Origin: Prorocentrum cordatum
Lineage: Eukaryota > Sar > Dinophyceae > Prorocentrales > Prorocentraceae
NCBI GenBank assembly: GCA_963575745.1
Contig: CAUYUJ010016059.1
Span: 260,001 to 324,000 of the forward strand
Length of the DNA stretch: 64,000 bases
Direction of reading: 5' to 3'
Shown: in pieces, positions 42,501 to 53,299 of the stretch
Layout: each line of letters starts with the position of its first letter
How positions within the stretch are numbered: position 1 is the first letter of the stretch
The notes under the pieces: model-generated
What the model was told of the DNA's origin: nothing
Databases searched by the model: none
What the model saw: only the letters and a program-made list of their open reading frames with translations
Made by a program: the position numbers and the translations under genes

Positions 42501-43340
42501 CATTGGCGAAGGTTGGGGGAATCTGGTTCGACCCCCTCACTTGCAATTCTCAAGGGGAGAAGGGGAAGGAGGCCCTGGTTAGAAACTGCCTCCCCTTGAC
42601 ACTAGGAGGGGGGCCCTCCCGGTCCGAACCACCCCCCTTGCAACTCAGTGATGGGGGGGCCCCGTTCGTCCCCCTCCCCCGTCGAGGGCCCCCCGCCTTC
42701 CCCGCCCAGTTCGAACTCCCCTCCCCATCCCCCTCCTCCATTCGGGGCGGGGCCACCTGGGTTCGAACCCCCCTTCCAAACGTCCAGAGATCGCGCTCTT
42801 CCGGAGATCTGGAACCCTTCCCTTGAACGGGTCTCTCATTCCGTGCCGTTTCTACCGGTCCCGGGTCCTGGACAAGGCCCCCAGACGCCGCAAACGGGGA
42901 GGAACCTCCGACGTGAGTTCTTGGAGTCGACAAGGGGGTCGCCAAGGAAGTCGTATACCCAGACCTCCGACGCCGTGTGTTTTCTCGACATGGAACCTCA
43001 CAGAACTGGACCTTTTCCCCTGAGCCGGCCTTCCATACCAAGCCGTTTCTTCAAGGCCCCAGGGCCCAGCGAAGGCTCCCAGAGACCGAAAATGGGAAGA
43101 AATCTCCCGTCGCGATTTCTCCCCAGGGGGTGCACGTACTTGGGGGTCCCAAAAACGTGCGATGACAGACCGTGCGGTGACTTTGAAATCCTGGAAGCCC
43201 TCACCGCACGGTCCGTTACCGCACCGTTTCCGAACCCTGGATACCCCAGTCGCACGATACATCCTCGGAGAATAACACCAGTCGCCGCCCGAAAGCCCGA
43301 AGGCCCGCCCACCGCGGGCCTCTGCGAACACGCCGCGCGG
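42501..43340. other. no gene seen; perfect hairpin at 43168-43213
   Basis: GC-rich with C or G runs. GACCGTGCGGTGA (43168-43180) and its exact reverse complement (43201-43213) are separated by 20 bases. Confidence 0.5.
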
Positions 43341-43498
43341 TTGTGCGTGCGTGTGTGTGTGTGTGTGTGTGTAACTGTGTGTGTGCGTGTGTGTAACTGT
43401 GTGTAAGTGTGCGTGTGTGTAAGCGTGTGTAACAATGTGTGTGTGTGTGTGTGTGCGTGGGTGTGTGTGTGTGTGTGAATGTGTGTGTGTGTGTGTGA

Positions 43499-43575
<77 letters not shown>

Positions 43576-43779
43576 CGTGTGTTTAGGTGTGTGTGTGTGT
43601 AAGTGTGTGTAAGTGCGCGCGTGTGTGCAAGCGCGTCTGTGTGTAAGCGTGTGTGTGTGTGTGTCTGTAAGCGTGTGTGTGCGGGTGTGTGTGGGTGTGT
43701 GCGTGCGTGTGTGTAAGTGTGTGTGAATGTGTGTAAGCGTGTGTGTAGGTGTGTATGTGTGTGCGTGCGTGTGTGTGTG

Positions 43780-43827
<48 letters not shown>

Positions 43828-43899
43828 TGTGTGCGTGTGCGTGTGAGTGCGTAACTGTGTGTAAGCGCGTGTGTATATATAAGCGTGCGTGTGTGTGTG

Positions 43900-43931
<32 letters not shown>

Positions 43932-44020
43932 TGCGTGCGTGTGCGTGTGTGTATAAGTGTAAGTGGAAGTGTGTAAGTGTGCGTGTGTGCGTGTGTGTGT
44001 GTGTGTAAGCGCGCGTGTGC
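43341..44020. repeat. (GT)n/(GTGC)n microsatellite, ~680 bp
   Basis: GTGTGT runs with GTGC and GTAAGT interruptions. It yields His/Thr or Val/Cys peptides in every frame; none is a gene. Confidence 0.95.
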
Positions 44021-44527
44021 AATCAGCACTCCCATCTGCTGCTCGCGCCCGAAGACCCCCTGCGCCGCGGACTCAATAATTACTCCGACGGTAGGACCCC
44101 GCAGGAGAATCTGTTTAGCTTACCCTTTGCCCTTTCCTCCTCCCCCTGGCGGACACCCTCTCATTTCGCCCTCTGCACTGCCCTCTCTTCCTCATTATAT
44201 TCCTCTTCCTCCTCCTCCTCCTCCTCCTCCTCCTCCTCTCGCGCCACCTCCTCCTCGTCGTCGCCCTCCCCCGTGCCCCTTCCCTCCTCGTCCTCCTGCT
44301 TCTTTTCCATGTGCACCTCCCGTTCCCCCTGGTCGTGGCAAGCAACTCGATTTTCCTCGGCGCCGTCGCCGCGTCGGCCAGCGCGCGCGCGTTTGCCGAC
44401 GGCTCGATCGCGAAGCCGTCGGGGCAACCCTTCGGGCCAGGCCGTTGGGGCAACCTCGCAGGCCGCAGGGGCGCGGGGGCCAGCCGCTGGGACAACCTCG
44501 CGGGCCTCTAGGCGCGCGCCGCGGCGC
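44021..44527. other. no gene seen; (TCC)n at about 44204-44240
   Basis: 3' flank of the helicase frame. Contains a CTC microsatellite and an Ala/Arg/Gly-rich stretch. Confidence 0.5.
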
Positions 44528-47227
44528 TCAGGCGGGCGGCAGCACGAAGCCCAGCCCTGCCGCGAGCTGCTCTGCCTCAGCCCTGGAATCCACCGCTCTC
44601 TTGTCGAACTCCCGGAGCGCCTTCCGCAGTGACACCGGCGGCCCGCGCTCCAGGAGCTCTCGCGCGGGCGGCCGCAGGATCAGCATGTTCCGCATGCGCG
44701 TGGCGCGGGAGAACATGACGTAGAGGTGCAGCCACCGCATCTCGTCCGACATGCCCGTGCGGCCAGCGTCCTCATCCCTGGCGCAGTCGATGGCGACGCC
44801 CTTGCGCAGCGTCTGGCCCTGCGACAGCGTGGAGGCCAGGTAGGGCGCATGCGCCAGGGTGAACCCCGAGCGGCGCACAGTGTGCGCCCCCGAGCTTTGC
44901 CGCGTGAGCTCCTGCTCGCTGGGCCTGAACGTGAGCAAGCTCCTCGCCCGCGCTTCGGCCTCGCCGTCGTCGGCAGCGCCATCGGCGCCCTGCAGCAGCA
45001 CCTCGGCGACCTCCTTGTAGATCGGGGACTCCTGGAAGCCGCGCACCTGCAACCAGATTCCCAGCGGTAGGAAGCGGGGGCGGAAGAGCTGGCCCGGCGC
45101 GCGCTCCTCGTAGTCCCGCTCGTCGTCTGCGTGAAGCTCGAAGGGCGCGACGGTGGCCCGTTGCTCCTGCGCGAGCCCCAACTTCTTCTTCAGCTCCTCC
45201 TGCACGGCCGTGAACCGGACCTCCGTGCCGACGTGTGCCGGTGAGACGCCGTGGATGTCTCCCGTCTTGTGCATGTTCGGGGCGTTCAGGAGGCGCCGGC
45301 CTGCGTCTGGGTCGCCTTGAATCGCGCCGCACTCGTCTACGGCCTGCAAGAAAACGAGGGGGTCGCCGAGGCGCCGCGCGTCGCGACGAGCGCGCGCGTT
45401 GATCCACCTCGCCAGCGTCTCCCAGTAGATGCCCACGCCGTAGCCGAGCCGGAAATTCTCGTGCTGGCGCCGTGGGTCCAGGACGCCGTGGCTGTCCGAT
45501 GCCAACGTCTTCTCCCAGACAGACCAGACCTCTGGTGGGAAGCGCTTGCCCTCGCGCATGCAGCCCAAGAACGCGATCAGAGGGCCCCCCGGCTTGAAGC
45601 GCTTTGTGCCCTTCAGCTCGAAGACGCAGGGGATCTGAGAGAAGACCCTGATGGCGTGCTGGATCTCCACCGTCGGCGGCTCCGCGTACTTGTACGGCCC
45701 TTTTCCGTCGTCCAGGCGCTCGTTCACGTCCGTCAGGAGCCCGATGCTGCCGGTGGGCTTCAGCTGCAGGAAATCGCCGAGGTGCAGCGCGATGGGGGCG
45801 CGTCCGAAGTGGTGGTGCGGCCGCTTGTAGGTGGACTCCTGCACGTCGTGCGTGTCACTGCGTCCGTGGCAGGCGCGAAGGTCCAGCGCGTTGTACAGAG
45901 CTGCCGCCGCCATGCTGACCTCCTCGATGACCAGAACGCGGACGCGCTCCCACAGCCATTTCAACCTCTTCTGCATGCCACCCGGTCTCATCTTCGCGTT
46001 GAAGTACTTCTAGACTCGCAGGGCACAGGCGTTGTGCAGCGTTCTAGCCTTCACAGTCTCCGTGGAGATGTTCTTCGCCTGCGCGTTCGAGAAGGCCACG
46101 ACCATCATGGCGCCCTTGTCCGTCGACGACGGGGGCCACAAATACTCCACCACGGGGAAGACGATCTCCTGCACCGCGTGCGTCTTCCCCGAGCCGCCCT
46201 GGCCAAGCAGGAGCAACTGCGTCACTTTTCTCTTGCTCCAGGGCTTCTTCTGCGCGTCGCCCTCCCAGGCGTCGTCGCAGGCCTTGGCGAACTTTGCGAC
46301 GAAGAACGTCTGGCCCCGCGTGAGTCTCTCGTTCTCCGGCAACCCGGCGACCAGGGCGGCGATGCACGCGCTGGGCGTTGAGTACGCGCTGCGGGCATAA
46401 CTGGCCGCAGCGGGGTCGGTGCCCAGGCCGCCAGCGCTCTCGCCCTCGCCGTCGTCAGCGCCCGCGTCATCCTCGTCGCGATTGCCCTGGAGGCGTGCGT
46501 CATGCATGTTCCCCCAGGCGTGTCTCTCCTCGCGCGCTGCGGTCACCAGCTGTCGGTGCCCGGCCGCGGGCGCGGGAGCGGTCGCGGCCTCCGTCGGTTC
46601 GGGCGCACCCGCGCCCTCGCGTGCCGCCTCGGACATGCACGGGAGCGCGAGGAGCTCCTTGGCCAACTTCGTGAGGCGCTTGCGGTGCGCGAAGTTCAGC
46701 ACGTCCGCCATGTCCTGCTCCCCGTCGATGCCCCGCGCCGGGACCGGCTGGAAGTGCGCTCCGACCGCCCTGGGAGGCGCGCCGGGGTGCTCCACGCCCT
46801 CGCCCGCCTCGGCGCCCTCGTCATAACCAGTGCGTCCACCAGTGGTCACCTTGAGGTACGCGCTCTGCACGGCCGCGTCGCTCTGATACTGCCGAGGTTT
46901 CTTCTCCTCGCGCGCCAGGGCAATCCCCTCGAGGTTTGGCGCCACCTGCATGGCTATCATGGAGACGAATTGGTGCACCGTTGCCCTTGGTTTCTCTCTG
47001 TCGGGGCAGTGGGCGGGGTCCAGCGAGTCGCCCTCCTCGCCCTTGCCCTCCGCCCGCGCCTGGTGCAGCGCGAAGAATTCCTCCTGCACCTCCTGCGTCT
47101 CCCAGATCGAAGGCCACTCGTGCCGCGCGAGGAAACGGGCCGCGGCGACGCGGGCCTCCTCGTCCGCCTGGGCCTCGTAGTGCGTGCCCCATGAGGAGGG
47201 GGCTCCCGCCTGAGACTTCCTCGCAAT
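44528..47227 (-). CDS. Pif1-type superfamily 1 DNA helicase, interrupted by one in-frame TAG
   Basis: A single reading frame runs from 47227 to the stop at 44528, broken only by TAG at 46012-46010. In the 5' part (counting from the GTG at 47089): Walker A LLLLGQGGSGKTHAVQ (residues 292-307) and motif Ia AFSNAQAKNIS...TLHNACAL just before the TAG. After it: Walker B VLVIEEVSM (Glu-Glu in place of Asp-Glu), motif III ALHLGDFLQLKPT, motif V LASTLSQGQTL, and motif VI LYVMFSRATRMRN. These in this order define the Pif1 family of ATP-dependent 5'-3' helicases. No ATG occurs between 47227 and 47089; the frame opens inside the 160-bp satellite, so the start is lost or lies in an upstream exon. The TAG could come from CAG by one change. 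No Rep domain is seen, so a Helitron origin is unsupported. Confidence 0.75.
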
Positions 47228-48365
47228 TCACTCACAGACGAGGCTCCCGCTCGAGAATTCCTTCGCATTCAAGCCTCAAAAGCCAAAACATGACGACAGG
47301 TACGGGGTTCCGGTGACCCGCTCGGATTAGTTAAATGTTCTGCGGGCCCCATAGGGAGGGGGTTCCCGCCTGAGACACCCTCCCAATTCACTCAAAGACG
47401 AGGCTCCCGCCTGATACTTCCTCCATATTCAGGCCTCAAGAACCCAAAAGTGACGACAATTACAATGCTCCAATGACCCGCTCGGATTAATAACATGATC
47501 TGCCGGCCCCATGAGGAGGGGGCTCCCGCCTGAGACTTCCTCGCAATTCACTCACAGACGAGGCTCCCGCCTGATACTTCCTGCATATTCAAGATTCAGA
47601 GGCCCAAGAGTGACGAGAGTTACAAGGTTCCGATGACCCGCTCGGATTAATAACGTGATCTGCGTGCCCCATAGGGAGGGGGCTCCCGCCTGAGACTTCC
47701 TCGCAATTCACTCACAGACGAGGCTCCCGCTTTAGACTTCTTTCATATTCAAGCCTCAAGAGCCCAAAAGTGACGACAATTACAAGGTTCCGATGACCCG
47801 CTCGGATTAGTAACATGATCTGCGGGCCCCATACGGAGGGGGCTCCCGCCTAAGACTTCCTCGGAATTCACTCACAGACGAGGCTCCCGCCTGATACTTC
47901 CTGCATATTCAAGCTTCAGAGGCCCAACAGTGACGACAGTTACAAGGTTCCGATGACCCGCTCGGATTAATAACGTGATCTGCGGGCCCCATGAGGAGGG
48001 GGCTCCCGCCTGAGACTTCCTCGCAATTCACTCACAGACGAGGCTCCCGCCTGATACCTCCTGCATATTCAAGCTTCAGAGGGCCAACAGTGACGACAGT
48101 TACAAGGTTCCGATGACCCGCTCGGATTAATAACATGATCTGCGGGCCCCATGAAGAGGGGGCTCCCGCCTCAGACTTCCTCGCAATTCACTCACAGACG
48201 AAGCTTCCGCCTGATACTTCCTGCATATTCAAGCCTCAGAGGCCCAAAAGTGACGACGGTTACAAGGTTCCGATGACCCGCTCGGATTAGTAACATGATC
48301 TGCGGGCCCCATAGGGAGGGGGCGCCCGCCTGAAACTTCCTCGCAATTCACTCAGAGGCTCCCGC
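47180..48365. repeat. 160-bp satellite array
   Basis: GCCCCATAGGGAGGGGGCTC recurs at about 47186, 47346, 47506, 47666, 47826, 47986, 48146 and 48306, a strict 160-bp period. Units also carry CGCCTGAGACTTCCTCGCAA and GTTCCGATGACCCGCTCGGA. The first unit overlaps the N-terminal codons of the helicase frame. Confidence 0.95.
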
Positions 48366-48384
48366 CTGATGACGAAATGATGAA

Positions 48385-48391
48385 TGAGCGA

Positions 48392-48436
<45 letters not shown>

Positions 48437-48440
48437 TTGG

Positions 48441-48476
<36 letters not shown>

Positions 48477-48864
48477 GTGTGTGATGAATGAGTGATGATG
48501 ATGATGAGGAGGATGAGGATGATGATGGTGATGATGATGATGAGGATGAGGATGTTGATGATGATGATGATGATGGCGGCCACTGAGTGGGTGATCGAGA
48601 GATTATGATGGAGATGGTGACGATGATGTTGACAGTGGCGGCGGTCCTACCGTCGGAGGACCACTGCCTCCGAAGCCTACTGAGGATGAGTGAGTAATTG
48701 AGTGAGTGAGTGGGTGATCGAGTGGTGATGATGGTGACGATGATGATGAGGATGATGATGATGACTAGTGATGACGGTGATGGTGGTTGATGGTGATGAT
48801 GATGGAGTGTGTGCGTGTGATGACGATGATGGTGGTTGATGGTGACGATGATGGCGATGATGGT

Positions 48865-48914
<50 letters not shown>
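48385..48914. repeat. (GAT)n microsatellite complex ending in (GA)n
   Basis: GATGATGAT runs at 48395-48475 and 48495-48575, looser TGA-rich sequence to 48865, then (GA)n at 48867-48914. Confidence 0.9.
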
Positions 48915-48917
<3 letters not shown>

Positions 48918-49167
48918 GGGTGTGTGTGAGATCCTGCGCGGCGTGTGCAGAGAAAACAAGAACCCCACTTTGGATGTGGGGAAAAAATGTGTGCTCCGGC
49001 CGCCAGCCCCCCGGCCATGCCCCGAGGCGGCCCGCGGAGGGTCCCTCCGAGACCGTCTGGGGCATCCCAGGCAGGGCGCACGCTGCTCTCGGCGCGCGCT
49101 GCCCTCGGCGCAGCTCGCCCTCGGCGGTGGCGGCGGGCGGGCGCGGAACGGCGGCGGGCCTGCCGGC

Positions 49168-49345
49168 GGAAGCTCTAGGGGGCCACATGCGAATTCTACC
49201 CCTACTTCCCCCCCCTCCGTTTTCTGAGGGGGAGGGTGGGGTTCCTTTCGCTCGGGAACTCCCGAACGAAGTGAACCCCACCCTCCCCCTTTGAAATCGT
49301 GGGGGGTAGGGGTAGGATTCGCATGTGGCCCCCTAAGCTCGGCGC
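49168..49345. repeat. fold-back inverted repeat, arms ~80 bp
   Basis: Left arm has AGGGGGCCACATGCGAATTC, CTACCCCTAC and GGGGGAGGGTGGGGTTC. The right arm is its reverse complement (GAACCCCACCCTCCCCC, GTAGGGGTAG, GATTCGCATGTGGCCCCCT) with scattered mismatches. The centre is near CTCGGGAACTCCCGA, itself palindromic. Resembles a fold-back or MITE-like element; no coding capacity. Confidence 0.8.
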
Positions 49346-49964
49346 AAGCCGGCGGAAGTAAACGTGAGCCGTCCGCATGCCTGGATCTGGGGTTCCAGAG
49401 TCGACCATCAGGCGAGGGTGACAACGATGACGACGGCAGCGATGCGACGATGCAGGCGACGTTCTGCCGACGCTGGAGCTGGCAGTTGTGCGAGCCTGGT
49501 GAGATGGAGAAGGAGGTGGAGGATGACTGGACAGGACTGCCACCCGAAGTGCCGATGTCTCCTTGGTCAGACAAGATCGTCCCGAACACCCTCCACCATG
49601 TCGAGATCGAGGATTCCCGAACTGAACTACACTTGACCTCACGGCACCGCGAACCTGTATTAAGAACGTGTCTAGCTGGCTGGCTGCTAGGCACGTGGCG
49701 GCAGCTACAGGGCCATCGCGGCTCAAGCTTCACCAAAGCGATTACCGACGCATGAGGGTACACGCGAGGGGCATTCTCCAAACTGCTTGCCTGTCCGCTG
49801 GCACAAGAATAGAGGACGGGTCGGGGGACGCAGTCGCTACGATCCTACCTGCACGAATTGCATAGGCTCGATTGCGAGCACGAGCCGCGGGACAAATCAA
49901 TTATAATACTGAAAATACTTACATTATAAATAGCAGCAATACTATGAAGCTGACGATGCCGATT
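49346..49964. other. no supported gene
   Basis: A plus frame to 49755 starts within the inverted repeat and has no motif. Composition is mixed. Confidence 0.4.
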
Positions 49965-50071
49965 TCGATGCCGATGCCGATGATGATGATGCTGATGATG
50001 ATGATGATGGTGGTACGCATGATGATGATGCTGATAACGCCGATGATGCTGATGATGATGATGATGTGGTA

Positions 50072-50130
<59 letters not shown>

Positions 50131-50210
50131 GGTGATGATGATGACGATGTTGCTGATGTTGATAACGAGGATGTTGATGATGACGATGGCGACGATGATG
50201 ATGCTGTTGC

Positions 50211-50241
<31 letters not shown>

Positions 50242-50429
50242 CATGATGATGATGATGATGACGATGAAAATGGTGCTGATGTTGATAATGATGATGGTGA
50301 TGCTGATGATGATGGTGATGTTGCTGCTGATGATGATGATGATGATGATGATGATCATGCTGATGATGATGATGATGATGATGATGATAATGATGATGAT
50401 CATGCTGATGCTGATGGTGATGGTGATGG

Positions 50430-50481
<52 letters not shown>

Positions 50482-50504
50482 CCACGCATCCAAGAAGGTC
50501 TGGA

Positions 50505-50535
<31 letters not shown>

Positions 50536-50692
50536 CGGATGAGATGGAGGAGGAGATGGGAAGAGGAGGATGATCAGGGGGAGAAGGAGGACGATGATAA
50601 GAGAGGGGAGGAGGAGGAGGAGGAGGAGGAGGAGGAGGAGGAGGAGAAGGAGGAGGAGGAGGAGGAGGAGGAGAAGAAGGAGCAGGAGTAAC
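49965..50692. repeat. (GAT)n complex then (GGA)n
   Basis: About 560 bp of GATGATGAT with GCT/GGT/ACG variants, then GGAGGAGGA from about 50540 to 50690. Met-, Ile- and His-rich frames are artefacts. Confidence 0.95.
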
Positions 50693-51127
50693 ATCAATCG
50701 GGGAGAACGATTAGGGAAACGATGGAGTTGAGGAGGAAGCGGGCAAGGAGGATGCAGAGAGCAAACATGTTTGATTTTGGCACGACGATTGGGCAAAACC
50801 CGACCGGCAAGACCTAGGTGCGGCTGCCCTGCTTACCTGCTTATGGCACTGATGAGAACCATATCAAAAATAGCTATGTCCTCAATCCGGTGAGGGTCCC
50901 TTAAGACGATTCGTCCTGGTGTACAGCCGACTAGTGACCAGGGTCTAGGCGGGAAGTGAAACAGCAAAAAGGCCACCTCGCGCGCACGGCCGGGCCAGCG
51001 TGAAGAGATTGCCCAGATGACGTTGCGACTGGCGTAGTGGGCTGGCTATGCGACTACTTCTCATCGCGCGCACGGACGGGCCATCAAGAAGAGATCGCCC
51101 TGATAACGTTGCAACTGGCGTGGCGGG
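50693..51127. other. no gene seen
   Basis: 3' flank of the double ubiquitin-like gene. It has two ~95-bp direct repeats (CGCGCGCACGG(C/A)CGGGCCA followed by GAAGAGAT and GCAACTGGCGT) at about 50979 and 51065. Confidence 0.45.
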
Positions 51128-52445
51128 TTATTCGACTATTCGCAACTCCAGGTGCTCCGCTGTGAGGGCGGTGTCGTCGGGAAGTGCCTCGCCACCCGCC
51201 GCCCTCCCCAGCGAGAATTCCTCTGGCAGCTCCGCGGCTCCCATGGCGGCCATGACCACCTTCAGCTCCGCCAGCGTGCTGCCAGCCCTCGCGCTCACCT
51301 AGGGGAACAAACAAAGACATGACCATACAAACTCAGAGTTCCGCGCGGATTTCTGGTATCAGCGCTTGGAGCCCCCCTGGCGGCGCCTCCAGCGCCGCCC
51401 TTGACGCGCTCCGCGCGCCAGGGAGGGGGATCCGGCGCCGATCCAAGAGATCTGCGCGGACCTCAAAGTTCTTATTTCTCATGCCATTATTCCTCCATTA
51501 CCTGCATGCTCATCTCCAGGTCGGGGTCGACTATCACTCTGATGCTCAGCTCCTTGGGGGCCGCTGCGGCCTTGGCCGACGCCTTGGCGGCAGCTTTAGC
51601 CGCCACGCCTGGCGCGGCCTTGGCGGCTGCGGGCTTGGCCGCCGCGGACTTGGCCGCCGCCTTGGCCGAGGCCTTCGCGGCGCCCTTGGCCGCGGGCTTG
51701 GCGGCGGCCTTGGCGGCGGCCTTGGCGGCAGGCTTCTCCTCCTTCTCCTCCTCCTCCTTCTCCTTCGGCGCCTCTTCGACCGCCGGCTCTGGCTCCTCCT
51801 CAGCGGTCGGCTCCAGCCCCCAGGCCTTCCAGCAAGTGTTGCAGTAGACCGAGTAGGCAAACTCGCCATCGCCGAAATTTTTGGCCCCGGGCGTCCCGCA
51901 CTCCGTGCACGGAAAATTCTCGAGGGTGATCTTCTCCGACTGGCCCAGCTCTTCCGCCTGCTGCTTGTCCTCCTGCGCGCGGAGGGCGCCGATCTCGGCG
52001 TGTAGCAGGTTGAAGTCCCACGTCACCTCGTGCCAGATCAGGGTCCAGTCGGGCACGCGCTCGCCGTACGCCAGGAGCTCCATCGAGTCGACGTCCTCCT
52101 TTCGGCGGTGGACAACCCTCCTTTTAGTAAACCTCCCCTTAGTGAAAACGGCCTGGGGCCGAAACCGACGGACCTGGACCCGCAGAAATGACGGCCGCGA
52201 CGCCCTCTCGCGAGCCGAAAACGGCCAATTCGCTAATCGACGTGTCAAGGTAGGAGGTCTATCCACCCCCGATCCTTTTGCCCGTTCTCCAGGATCAGCT
52301 CCTTCAGCTCCCTCACCCGGGTGGCGACCCGGACCTCGAAACTGCGGGTCCACACGTGGCCCTTGAAGTAGAAGTTGACGGTTCGGGGCAGCCAGAACCA
52401 CAGGGGGCGATGAGATCTGGCCTCCTCTGCGACCTTCCCTCCTCT
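51128..52445 (-). CDS. protein with two ubiquitin-like domains, zinc ribbon and Lys/Ala-rich linker (three exons, 5' end open)
   Basis: I infer exons at about 52445-52275, 52098-51502 and 51298-51128 (stop TAA). The first intron (52274-52099) has GA-AG borders (AAG|GATCGG to GAAAG|GAGGAC); the second (51501-51299) has GT-AG borders (CAG|GTAATG to CTAG|GTGAGC). Both join in phase 0. The first ubiquitin-like domain spans the first junction: TVNFYFKGHVWTRSFEVRVA, ELKELILENGQK, then EDVDSMELLAYGERVPDWTL. Exon 2 then gives a helix, a zinc ribbon (CTEC at its residues 64-67, CNTC at 86-89), an acidic stretch and a 60-residue Ala/Lys repeat like a histone H1 tail. The second domain spans the second junction: ELSIRVIVDPDLEMSMQ, VSARAGSTLAELKVVMAA, ending EHLELRIVE. 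The upstream frame stays open through a CTC microsatellite to an ATG at 52982; the true start is not settled. Role unknown; the linker suggests nucleic acid binding. Confidence 0.65.
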
Positions 52446-52875
52446 TTCTCCTCCTCCTCCTCCTCCTCCTCCTCCTCCTCCTCCTCCTGCTCCTCCTCCT
52501 CCTCCCCCCTCCTCCGTCGCCCTCCCCTCCCTCCTCGTCCTCCTCCTCCTCCTCCTCCTCCTCCTGATATGCCTCTTCCTTTTCTTTGTCCTCCTCCTCC
52601 TCCTCCTCCTCCTCCGCCTCCGCCTCCCTCTCCTCCTCCTCCTCCTCCTCCTCCTGCTCCTGCTCCTCCTCCTCCTCCCCTCCTCCTCCTCCTCCTCCTG
52701 ATATGCCTCTTCCTTTTCTTCGTCCTCATCCTCCCCCTCCTCCTCCTCCTCCTCCTCCGCCTCCACCTCCGCCTCCTCCCCGTCCTCCTCCTCCTCCTCC
52801 TCCTGCTCCTGCTCCTCCTCCTCTTCCTCCTCCTCCTCCTCCTCCTCCTCCTCCTCCTCCTCCTCTTCCTTGGTT
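52446..52875. repeat. (CTC)n microsatellite complex
   Basis: Over 400 bp of CTCCTC with a ~125-bp higher-order duplication marked by GATATGCCTCTTCCTTTTCT (about 52565 and 52700). If the gene's frame extends through it, it encodes poly-Glu/Arg. Confidence 0.95.
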
Positions 52876-53299
52876 ATGATTGAATGTGCCCTGGGCGTGT
52901 TTGTACATGTTTCAACTCGGCGTGTTGGAAACCATGTGCTTGCTACTTTCAGGTTCCAGCAACAAAATCCAACAAATACCATAACGAATCATGGCTGTTG
53001 CGAGTTGAACTCGGTTCATCTAGCGTTTCAGATTAGTTACTTGCGCCGTTTATCATTGCCGTCGACCACGTCCTCAGTCTCTTCTCCGTGCGTCCAGTCC
53101 TCCCTGTATTATTATTGTGATGAGCTCGCTCTTCTCTGGTCGTCCCTACTTGCTGGTCGCGGGGCATCCCGGCTTGTTCCGCGTCGATGTTCGACCGGTG
53201 CTGGGACTCTTCTTCCCCACATCCTGGTTGGGTTTTTTGCGTTCCTGGGTCACCCTCTCCTTCTCCCTCTCCCTCTCTGCTACTACCCGCAAGAGCAAG
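52876..53299. other. no gene seen
   Basis: Less GC-rich. It could hold the promoter or first exon of the minus-strand gene, but no signal is recognised. Confidence 0.35.

Noticed and set aside
43216-44022. His/Thr-rich 268-codon frame
   Set aside because: Translation of the GT microsatellite.
44528-47227. Helitron origin of the Pif1-type helicase
   Set aside because: No Rep/HUH motif, no CTRR end or 3' hairpin recognised near the gene; satellite DNA follows upstream.
49919-50796. His/Ile/Leu-rich minus frames of 188-284 codons
   Set aside because: Translation of (GAT)n and (GGA)n.
50800-51050. Small structured RNA gene (tRNA, 5S, SL RNA)
   Set aside because: No tRNA arm pattern, no SL donor sequence with GT, and no 5S-like boxes; nothing beyond ordinary sequence.
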